DNA of 20,456 nt from Acidimicrobiales bacterium. Lineage in GTDB: Bacteria; Actinomycetota; Acidimicrobiia; Acidimicrobiales; Bog-793. Under the pieces are notes generated by a model that did not search any database, was not told the DNA's origin, and saw nothing but the letters and a program-made list of their open reading frames with translations. Each line of letters opens with the position of its first letter. Positions within the stretch are counted from its first letter, which is position 1. The translations under genes were made by a program, and so were the position numbers. This document shows positions 6,626-12,235 of the stretch, in pieces. The stretch lies in assembly GCA_030037405.1 (NCBI GenBank), contig JASHRK010000118.1, positions 1-20,456 on the forward strand. Reading direction: 5' to 3'.

Positions 6626-8007
6626 AGGGCAAGGAGCCGGCGCCGGAGCTGGAAGAGGCGCTTCGCAGGGCGCTCTCCGAGCAGGCCGGTGCCATCGAGG
6701 TCGAGCCGGACGCCCTGGGCCTCGCCGGCCGGATAGCTCGGGAGGGTGCCCGGGCGTCTCGCCACGCCAAGCGGATGCTGGCTGCGGCGGTCGTGCTCTT
6801 CGGCGCCGTGGTCGGCGGTTCGCTGGCGGCCTGGCTCACCCCCGACCACCCCTCGCGCAGCGTGCTCTCGGTGGACTCGGGAAACCAGGGCGGGGCCCTT
6901 CCCACGGGGCCCGCGAAGCGCTCTCGCCGTCCTGCCGAAGAGCCGGCGGCACCGGCTAGGCCGCCGGTGGTCATCTCCGGGACAGGTCTCGGCGGCACGA
7001 GTCTCGAGTCGTACGCCTCCTGGCTGAGCCCTGTCTCGTTGTCGAGCGGAGCGATCGTCTCGGCCTGCACCGACTACGAGATCGTGTCGACGACGGCGAC
7101 GGCGGACGGGAGGACGGCAGGTGGCGTCGGGGTGATCGGGATCCAGCCGCTCGACCCGACCGGCATCGAGGTGGTCGACTCGGGTGCCACCTCCCTCGGC
7201 GGCGGCTCCGACCTGTGGTGGGTCACAGTCGCCGTCGGCCCGCGCGTGAGCAAAGTCGCCGTCGAGCAGCCCGGTGGACGTTTCGACACGACACGTCCCG
7301 TCGACGGCGTGACCGTTCTCGGGGGCACGGCTCCTGCGGCGGAGATGGGCCGTTTCTTCAGCGTCGTGGGGGAGTCGGCATCGGGTCAGGGGCTTAACGC
7401 CATCGGGTTCCTCGTCGGCTGGGGCCCGAAGGCGGCCGGAGTCGCCGCCTCCACCGCTCCTCTGTCGAGAGCCGAAGCGGAAGCCGCCGCCTTGCACTGC
7501 AGCCTGCGGGCGGCGGCCGACGTCACCTCGGCCGGAACCTCGGGCAGCCAGCCGAGCTCGCCCCTGCTCTCGGCCTCCTCGGTAGTTGCCGCCTTTCACC
7601 AGGCCTACGACACTCGACCGGCAGCCGGGCTCGACGAGGACCTCGGTAGCGTGGCGCACGGCGCCTACCTGGCAAGAGCTGATCTCGCCTCGGGCGTGGC
7701 GACCGGAGCAAGAAACGGCGCTCGTACGACGAGGCCGAAGGCGTCCGGGACGGTGAGCGCCGATCAGGCGAAGGGGTCGGACGTGAGCGTGGCGGCCGTG
7801 GCGTTCGTCTCCGCCGAGCGTGCGGCCGTCGTCTTCAAGCTCGGCAACGGGCACTGGCAGACAGGGACGGCTGTTCTCGGCTCGACCGGCGTGTGGATGG
7901 TGGGAGAGTCGACCTTCTGCTCGGACGTCGTCGGCAGCTCGGGGACCCTCGCCATGACGGTGTCGCCCGCTCTCAGGTCCGCCTGCGGGCGGGTGCTCGG
8001 CGGCTGA
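6622..8007 (+). CDS. single-pass membrane protein, possible regulator of the adjacent sigma factor
   Basis: I do not recognise this 461-residue protein. A charged N-terminal region (1-50, mostly helical) is followed by one membrane segment at about 52-71 (MLAAAVVLFGAVVGGSLAAW). A long Ala/Gly/Ser/Thr-rich part of about 390 residues, presumably extracytoplasmic, follows. Four cysteines are spread through that part (in SACTDY, ALHCSL, STFCSD and SACGRV) and could form two disulfides. The topology and the TTGA overlap with the sigma gene fit a membrane-bound anti-sigma factor. However, the N-terminal region has no HxxxCxxC zinc anti-sigma motif, so this is only inferred from position. The TTG start is supported by the overlap. 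A secreted-domain sensor without sigma-binding activity is the alternative. It is the last gene of the operon. Confidence 0.75.
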   Translation: MKGKEPAPELEEALRRALSEQAGAIEVEPDALGLAGRIAREGARASRHAKRMLAAAVVLFGAVVGGSLAAWLTPDHPSRSVLSVDSGNQGGALPTGPAKRSRRPAEEPAAPARPPVVISGTGLGGTSLESYASWLSPVSLSSGAIVSACTDYEIVSTTATADGRTAGGVGVIGIQPLDPTGIEVVDSGATSLGGGSDLWWVTVAVGPRVSKVAVEQPGGRFDTTRPVDGVTVLGGTAPAAEMGRFFSVVGESASGQGLNAIGFLVGWGPKAAGVAASTAPLSRAEAEAAALHCSLRAAADVTSAGTSGSQPSSPLLSASSVVAAFHQAYDTRPAAGLDEDLGSVAHGAYLARADLASGVATGARNGARTTRPKASGTVSADQAKGSDVSVAAVAFVSAERAAVVFKLGNGHWQTGTAVLGSTGVWMVGESTFCSDVVGSSGTLAMTVSPALRSACGRVLGG

Positions 8008-8019
8008 GGGGCGATCAGG

Positions 8020-8043
8020 CCAATCAGGCGGCTGCCTGGCTGG
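8020..8043. terminator. hairpin between convergent genes, possible bidirectional terminator
   Basis: An inverted repeat of 10 paired positions (one mismatch, one G-T pair) with a GGCT loop lies in the 48-bp gap between the stop of the membrane protein gene (8007) and the stop of whiB (8056). There is no T-run on either strand, so its efficiency is uncertain. The placement is what suggests a terminator. Confidence 0.45.
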
Positions 8044-8055
8044 AAGAGAAGACGA

Positions 8056-8349
8056 TCAGGAAGCCCGGCGACGTCGTGCCGCCAACCAGGCCTTGCGGAG
8101 CTTGCGCCGCTCTTCCTCCGAGGTCGCTCCCCATACTCCCGACTCCTGGTTGGTCGCAAGGGCGAACTCTAGACACGGCTCGCGGACTTCGCAGCTGAGG
8201 CAGACGGCTCGGGCGGCTTCGATCTGGTCGATGGCCGGACCGGTCGATCCGACGGGGAAGAAGAGATCGGGGTCGGTATCACGGCAGGCCGCGCTGTTGC
8301 GCCAGTCGCCGGTATCCCACTCGATCGAGCGGGTCCAGGTCAGTGCCAC
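8056..8349 (-). CDS. whiB1: WhiB-family iron-sulfur transcription factor, WhiB1-like
   Basis: This is a 97-residue WhiB (Wbl) regulator, a family that binds a [4Fe-4S] cluster and interacts with the main sigma factor. The four cluster cysteines are C22, C50, C53 and C59 (C-X27-C-X2-C-X5-C), followed by the GVWGA turn at 71-75 and a basic C-terminal tail (RKLRKAWLAARRRR) for DNA contact. WRNSAACRDTDPDLFFPVG and the GPA..Q segment most resemble WhiB1, whose cluster is known to react with nitric oxide. The GTG at 8349 is chosen because a perfect ribosome binding site AGGAGG (8360 to 8355) lies five bases upstream; the frame remains open to 8412 but that part is not family-like. A CRP-type box lies about 56 bp upstream. 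The gene faces away from etfB and towards the pdtaS operon. Confidence 0.94.
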   Translation of the reverse strand: MALTWTRSIEWDTGDWRNSAACRDTDPDLFFPVGSTGPAIDQIEAARAVCLSCEVREPCLEFALATNQESGVWGATSEEERRKLRKAWLAARRRRAS

Positions 8350-8397
8350 CGTCGCCTCCTGTGAGGTAACTGCCGTCTGCACCTTCGCCGACAGCCT

Positions 8398-8413
8398 TGT
8401 GAACAAAGTCACA
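8398..8413. promoter_or_regulatory. CRP/FNR-type operator, perfect TGTGA-N6-TCACA
   Basis: The site reads TGTGAACAAAGTCACA, an exact match to the symmetrical CRP consensus, and its arms extend one base further each way (TTGTGA/TCACAA). It sits about 56 bp upstream of the whiB GTG and about 190 bp upstream of etfB. In M. tuberculosis whiB1 is controlled by the cAMP-responsive CRP protein Rv3676, so a conserved control of whiB1 is plausible. If the TAGTTT at 8419-8414 is the whiB -10 element, the box would cover the transcription start and act as a repressor site. Confidence 0.6.
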
Positions 8414-8424
8414 AACTATCGCCG

Positions 8425-8446
8425 CTTCACACAAACCGTGGTGAAG
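8425..8446. repeat. inverted repeat CTTCAC-N10-GTGAAG
   Basis: Two perfect 6-bp arms with a 10-bp spacer lie 11 bp from the CRP-type box. The arms resemble CRP half-sites facing the opposite way. It may be an operator for another dimeric regulator or a second, everted site. Confidence 0.35.
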
Positions 8447-8602
8447 TGGGGTCGGAAGGGGCCGGCGAGCGGTATTGCACCGGTAATGATATGACGGAAC
8501 GAGAGGGACTGCAAGCATGTGAGCACGAGCACAATGTGCCCGAAGCTCTCGTTTCTCCCCCGGGTTGGCCAGGTGCCTTGCATCTCGGGAACAATCAGGG
8601 AC

Positions 8603-9382
8603 ATGAACGTCGCAGTCTGCGTGAAGCAGATCCCGGACCCGGCGGGCGAGCTCTCCCTCGACCCGTCCACCCACAACCTCGTCCGGGAAGGCAAGCTCGT
8701 CCTCGACGACTCGGATTCCTACGGGGTCGAGATGGCGCTCCAGCTGGTCGAGTCGGCTGGTGGGGGCGACGTGACGCTGGTGTCGATGGCACCGAACGGC
8801 GAGACGTCAGGGCTTCGCACCGCTCTTGCGATGGGAGCGACAGCCGCCGTGCTGATCAGCGACGCCGCCCTTGCCGGCTCTGACGCCCTCGGCACGGCCC
8901 GTGTCCTGGCGGCGGCGATCCGCAGGTTCCAGCCTGATCTCGTGCTGGCGGCGACCGAGTCGACGGACGGCTACACCGGCACGACCCCGGTGCAGCTGGC
9001 GGAGCTGCTCGGCTGGCCTTCGGTCACCTTCGCCAAGCACGTCGAGCTCGGCGAGGGCCTGGTGAAGGTGAGGCGCCAGACAGAAGCCGGCTACGACGAG
9101 GTCGAATGCCCCTTGCCCGCGGTGGTGACCGTGACGGCCGGGGTGGTCGAACCGCGCTACCCCTCTTTCAAGGGGATCATGGCGGCGCGGTCGAAGCCCC
9201 TCGACGAGCTCACGATCGCCGATCTCGGCATAGACCCTTCTCAGCTCGGAGCGGCCGGCGCCCGCCAGGAGGTCGTCTCGGTCGAGGATGCCGCCGCCCG
9301 CCAGTCAGGTGAGATCGTCGTCGACGAGGGGGACGCCCACGAGCGCGTCGTCGCCTTCCTCGAGCGGATCAAAGTCTTGTAG
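8603..9382 (+). CDS. etfB: electron transfer flavoprotein beta subunit
   Basis: This is a 259-residue ETF beta subunit. With EtfA it forms the FAD/AMP-containing heterodimer that accepts electrons from acyl-CoA and related dehydrogenases and passes them to the quinone pool. Family features are the N-terminal MNVAVCVKQIPDP, the nucleotide-binding segment ATESTDGYTGTTPVQLAELLGWP, and the ETF beta signature region VRRQTEAGYDEVECPLPAVVTV followed by EPRYPSFKGIMAA. The ATG at 8603 is chosen because it gives the standard N-terminus and has an AGGG ribosome binding site just upstream; an earlier GTG at 8519 would add an unrelated 28-residue extension. etfA follows after a repeat-containing spacer. 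No acyl-CoA dehydrogenase gene is nearby, so this is a general-use ETF by context. Confidence 0.95.
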   Translation: MNVAVCVKQIPDPAGELSLDPSTHNLVREGKLVLDDSDSYGVEMALQLVESAGGGDVTLVSMAPNGETSGLRTALAMGATAAVLISDAALAGSDALGTARVLAAAIRRFQPDLVLAATESTDGYTGTTPVQLAELLGWPSVTFAKHVELGEGLVKVRRQTEAGYDEVECPLPAVVTVTAGVVEPRYPSFKGIMAARSKPLDELTIADLGIDPSQLGAAGARQEVVSVEDAAARQSGEIVVDEGDAHERVVAFLERIKVL

Positions 9383-9423
9383 GGAAACCCCTCTGACGCG
9401 AGCCGCGAGCATGCAGGGCAAGG

Positions 9424-9500
9424 ACCTTTAGCAACGACCTCTAGCAACGACCTCTAGCAACGCCGAAGGACATCTAGCAAGGCGAAGGACCTCTAGAAGG
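9424..9500 (+). repeat. tandem 13-bp repeats (ACCTCTAGCAACG) between etfB and etfA
   Basis: Three head-to-tail units lie at 9424-9436 (ACCTTTAGCAACG), 9437-9449 and 9450-9462 (both ACCTCTAGCAACG). Two diverged units follow, ACATCTAGCAAGG at 9470-9482 and ACCTCTAGAAGG at 9489-9500, each preceded by CGAAGG. Four units contain CTAG, generally a rare tetranucleotide in bacteria, and the first reads TTAG instead. The array fills much of the 139-bp etfB-etfA spacer. The last unit ends close to the etfA start and its AGAAGG could act as a ribosome binding site. Confidence 0.8.
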
Positions 9501-9521
9501 CCATCAGTGAAAGAAGGAACC

Positions 9522-10487
9522 GTGGAGAAGATCTGGGTACTCGCCGAGCAGAGCCGGGGCGAACCGTCCTCGACCGCTCTCGAGCTGCTGGCGGCCGCCG
9601 GGGGGCACGCTTCGGTCGTCGAGGCCGTGAGCTGGGGAGAAGGCGTCGCGCAGGCCGCCCAGGTGCTCGGCGAGCACGGTGCCTCCAAGGTCTACGACTG
9701 CCGAGGGCTCGGGAGCTCTCTGCCCGGGCCGAGAGTCGGGGCGGCGATCGCCTCTCTCGTCGAGGCCGGTGGCGGTCCCGACTGCATCTTCGTCGGCCAG
9801 ACCTACGACGGGCGCGACGTCGCCGGACGGGTGTCGGCCCGCCTCGACGTGCCCCTGCTGACGAACGTCGTCGGCCTGTCCTCAGGAGACGAGGGCCTTG
9901 TCTCCGAGCACGCCGCCTTCGGCGGGTCAAAGGTCGTGAGAGCCCGCTTCACAGGAGCAAAGCCGGAGGTGTTCGTAGTGAGGGCCAAGACCTTCACCGC
10001 GGCGGCGACCGGAGGGAGCGCGGCCGAGGTGGTGCCTGTGGAGCTTCCCGACACCGGGGCGACCGACGGCGCCAAGGTCGTCGGCCGCCACGAGGAGGAG
10101 CAAGAGGGCCCGAAGCTCGACGAAGCCGACGTCGTCGTCTCGGGCGGGCGGGGGCTCGGCGCCGCCGAGAACTACGCCCTCGTCGAAGAGCTGGCCAAGC
10201 TCTTGAAGGGGGCTCCCGGGGCCTCCCGAGCGATCGTCGACGCCGGATGGGTGCCCTACTCGCACCAGGTCGGCCAGACGGGAAAGACGGTGAAGCCCTC
10301 CCTCTATATCGCCTGTGGTATCTCAGGCGCCACCCAGCACATGGTCGGGATGAAGGGGGCGAAGAACATCATCGCTGTCAACAAGGACGAGTCCGCACCG
10401 ATCTTCTCCATCGCCGACCTCGGCATCGTCGGCGACGTCCACAAGGTGCTGCCGAAGCTGATCGACGCCATCAGGGCACGGAGCTGA
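9522..10487 (+). CDS. etfA: electron transfer flavoprotein alpha subunit
   Basis: This is a 321-residue ETF alpha subunit, the FAD-binding partner of EtfB. The N-terminal domain begins KIWVLAEQSRGEPSSTALELL. The C-terminal FAD domain carries VVVSGGRGLG, DAGWVPYSHQVGQTGKTVKPSLY and the ETF alpha signature IACGISGATQHMVGMKGAK, followed by IIAVNKDESAPIF and ADLGIVGD. All are as expected for a functional alpha subunit. The GTG at 9522 gives the usual MEKIWVLAEQ start with AAGGA just upstream; the in-frame GTG at 9507 (adding MKEGT) is equally possible. It follows etfB in the same direction and is probably co-transcribed. GC-rich hairpins lie directly downstream. Confidence 0.95.
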   Translation: MEKIWVLAEQSRGEPSSTALELLAAAGGHASVVEAVSWGEGVAQAAQVLGEHGASKVYDCRGLGSSLPGPRVGAAIASLVEAGGGPDCIFVGQTYDGRDVAGRVSARLDVPLLTNVVGLSSGDEGLVSEHAAFGGSKVVRARFTGAKPEVFVVRAKTFTAAATGGSAAEVVPVELPDTGATDGAKVVGRHEEEQEGPKLDEADVVVSGGRGLGAAENYALVEELAKLLKGAPGASRAIVDAGWVPYSHQVGQTGKTVKPSLYIACGISGATQHMVGMKGAKNIIAVNKDESAPIFSIADLGIVGDVHKVLPKLIDAIRARS

Positions 10488-10497
10488 GCCGCTAAGG

Positions 10498-10551
10498 CGC
10501 CGCTAAAGCGGCGACGCAGGCCCGGCGAGGAGGGCCCGGGAGGGGCCCGGG
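10498..10551 (+). terminator. GC-rich hairpins after etfA, possible terminator
   Basis: A 6-bp stem (CGCCGC/GCGGCG, loop TAAA) at 10498-10513 begins 10 bases after the etfA stop. It is followed by two copies of GGGCCCGGG (10532-10540 and 10543-10551) that can pair with each other. There is no T-run, so factor-independent termination is not certain. Confidence 0.4.
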
Positions 10552-10674
10552 TCGGCGCCAGCGGGTACCGGGTGAGCGGGGCGGAAGATTGTGCTCCGAA
10601 GGCGCAAGCCGGCGTCGGCGCCGGTCGTCACAAGACCGTGCAGGCGGTGGCAACGCGCAATGAACGAGGCGACA

Positions 10675-10696
10675 TGACGATCGTCACGGGATATCC
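10675..10696. promoter_or_regulatory. adjacent palindromes upstream of the MBOAT gene
   Basis: TGACGATCGTCA (10675-10686) is a perfect 12-bp palindrome. Two bases later GGATATCC (10689-10696) is a perfect 8-bp palindrome. They lie about 85-105 bp upstream of the MBOAT start, where an operator would be expected. No regulator family can be assigned from the sequence. Confidence 0.35.
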
Positions 10697-10778
10697 ACCA
10701 TCGGTCCGGACGCGCCTAAGTAACGTTCGCTCGTGGGGCGCGATTGGCGCACCCGCCAGTGCCACGAGGACACCGTAG

Positions 10779-12212
10779 TTGCTCTTTCCCACGATCGACT
10801 TTGCCATCTTCTTCGGGATCGTCTTCATCCTGAACTGGCTTCTCAAGCCTTACAAGACCTACTGGAAGCTGTTCATCCTGGCGGCGAGCTACCTGTTCTA
10901 CTCGTGGTGGGACTGGCGTTTTGTCTTTCTGCTCGCCGCCTCCACGGTGTGCACGACCACGGGCGGCATCCTCGTCCATCGCTCGCGCACCGAGCGAGGG
11001 AGGCGGTTCGCCCTGGCCGGGACGGTGACCGCCGAGCTCGGCCTCCTCGCCTGGTTCAAGTACTACGGCTTCGTCGTACAAAACGTCGACAACGCGCTCC
11101 ACAGGATGGGCTTCCACGGCGAGATCCCGCTTCTCAACGTGACGCTCCCGGTAGGGATCAGCTTCTTCACCTTCATGGGGCTCTCGTACGTGATCGACGT
11201 CTACCGGCGGAAGCTCGAGCCGGCTCGTCCCATCGACGTCGCAGTCTTCGTAGCGTTCTTTCCCCACCTCGTGGCGGGGCCCATCGTGCGTGGCCGCGAG
11301 CTCATCCCCCAGATCGCGGAGGCGCACAACCGCGATCCCCGCTCGATCGAGTTCCCCCGTGCCGCCTACCTGATCATGGCGGGCCTGTTCAAGAAGGTCG
11401 TGCTCTCGAGCTACATCTCGACGGCGATCGTCGACCCCGTCTTCGCCAACCCCGGGCAGCACTCCGCACTCGAAGCGCTCTTCGCCATCTGGGGTTATGC
11501 CGTCCAGATCTACTGCGACTTCTCCGGTTACACAGACATCGCCATCGGCTGCGCCATGCTCCTCGGCTTCCAGTTCCCGGTGAACTTCAACTCCCCGTAC
11601 ATGGCGCGGACCTTGCAGGACTTCTGGCGCCGCTGGCACATGACGCTGTCGTTCTGGCTCCGCGACTACCTCTACATCCCCCTCGGTGGCAACCAGGGCG
11701 GAGACGCCATGCTCTACCGCAACATCATGATCACCATGCTCCTCGGCGGGCTCTGGCACGGTGCGGCCTGGACCTTCGTGGCGTGGGGAGCCCTCCACGG
11801 GATTGGGCAGTGCACGGGCCACTTCCGCCGCAAGCGGCGCGCCGCCGCCGGTCGGCCGGCGATGAGCGACGCCCCCCTTGCGGTTGCGTGGCAGAGGTTC
11901 GCGACCTTCCAGTACGTCTGTCTCGGATGGGTCTTCTTCCGGGCGACGAGCTTCAACAACGCCTTCGACATGCTGGGACGGCTCGTCTCCGGTTGGACGA
12001 TGCCGTCGCCGCTCGTGACGTTCCCGGTCGTGCTCACGGTCGTCGTAGGCATCGGGACCCAGTACGTGCCGCCGGGCTTCACTGCCACCTGCGAGCGTGT
12101 CTTCTCCCGTTGGGGAGTGCTCATGCAGGGCGCCGCCCTGGCGGCGATCCTCCTCGTCATCACCACTCTCGGTCCGCCGGGAGTCGCTCCTTTCATCTAC
12201 TTCCGTTTCTGA
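10779..12212 (+). CDS. MBOAT-family O-acyltransferase (AlgI-like)
   Basis: This is a 477-residue polytopic membrane protein of the membrane-bound O-acyltransferase family, AlgI/DltB branch, which moves acyl (usually acetyl) groups across the membrane to extracellular polysaccharides. The N-terminal MLFPTIDFAIFF is characteristic and decides the TTG start. Several hydrophobic helices follow. The conserved FFPHLVAGPI, QDFWRRWHMTLSFWLRDYLYIPLGG (conserved H287) and GGLWHGAAWTFVAWGALHG (catalytic H327) are all present, so the enzyme should be active. A GAGGA about nine bases before the TTG can serve as ribosome binding site. The next gene, 23 bp downstream, encodes an anchored SGNH hydrolase, the usual partner type in AlgI/AlgJ-like acylation systems. 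The acceptor polymer cannot be deduced; no polysaccharide synthesis genes are in this window. Confidence 0.92.
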   Translation: MLFPTIDFAIFFGIVFILNWLLKPYKTYWKLFILAASYLFYSWWDWRFVFLLAASTVCTTTGGILVHRSRTERGRRFALAGTVTAELGLLAWFKYYGFVVQNVDNALHRMGFHGEIPLLNVTLPVGISFFTFMGLSYVIDVYRRKLEPARPIDVAVFVAFFPHLVAGPIVRGRELIPQIAEAHNRDPRSIEFPRAAYLIMAGLFKKVVLSSYISTAIVDPVFANPGQHSALEALFAIWGYAVQIYCDFSGYTDIAIGCAMLLGFQFPVNFNSPYMARTLQDFWRRWHMTLSFWLRDYLYIPLGGNQGGDAMLYRNIMITMLLGGLWHGAAWTFVAWGALHGIGQCTGHFRRKRRAAAGRPAMSDAPLAVAWQRFATFQYVCLGWVFFRATSFNNAFDMLGRLVSGWTMPSPLVTFPVVLTVVVGIGTQYVPPGFTATCERVFSRWGVLMQGAALAAILLVITTLGPPGVAPFIYFRF

Positions 12213-12235
12213 CCGTCACCATGGAGGACGCAAGC

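Larger units (their letters stand above)
8350..8602. other. divergent whiB1/etfB regulatory region
   Basis: This 253-bp gap should carry promoters for whiB (leftward) and etfB (rightward). It contains a CRP-type box (8398-8413), a second inverted repeat (8425-8446) and an AT-rich patch (TAATGATATGA at 8484-8494), which stands out in this GC-rich context. On the minus strand TAGTTT (8419 to 8414) could be a -10 element for whiB. On the plus strand TAATGA (8484-8489) could serve etfB. No matching -35 element is clear for either, so both are tentative. Confidence 0.4.
10488..10778. other. intergenic region downstream of etfA and upstream of the MBOAT gene
   Basis: This 291-bp region has no convincing gene. 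A 68-codon open frame at 10572-10778 has no recognisable features. From left to right it holds GC-rich hairpins (10498-10551), a 12-bp palindrome and an adjacent 8-bp palindrome (10675-10696), and TAAGTA (10717-10722), a possible but weak -10 element for the MBOAT gene. Confidence 0.4.

Noticed and set aside
6511..7854. Open frame of 447 codons on the minus strand
   Set aside because: It is antisense to the sigma factor and membrane protein genes, which are coupled on the plus strand. The translation is Arg/Gly-rich with no recognisable domain.
8350..8412. Longer WhiB start at 8412
   Set aside because: The extra 21 residues do not resemble the family and would overlap the CRP-type box. The GTG at 8349 has a perfect AGGAGG five bases upstream.
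9424..9500. CRISPR array
   Set aside because: The first three 13-bp units are directly adjacent with no spacers, the later ones are separated by only 6-7 bases of similar sequence, and no cas gene is present.
10572..10778. Small open frame of 68 codons before the MBOAT gene
   Set aside because: No ribosome binding site or family features are seen, and it spans the palindromes and possible promoter of the MBOAT gene.
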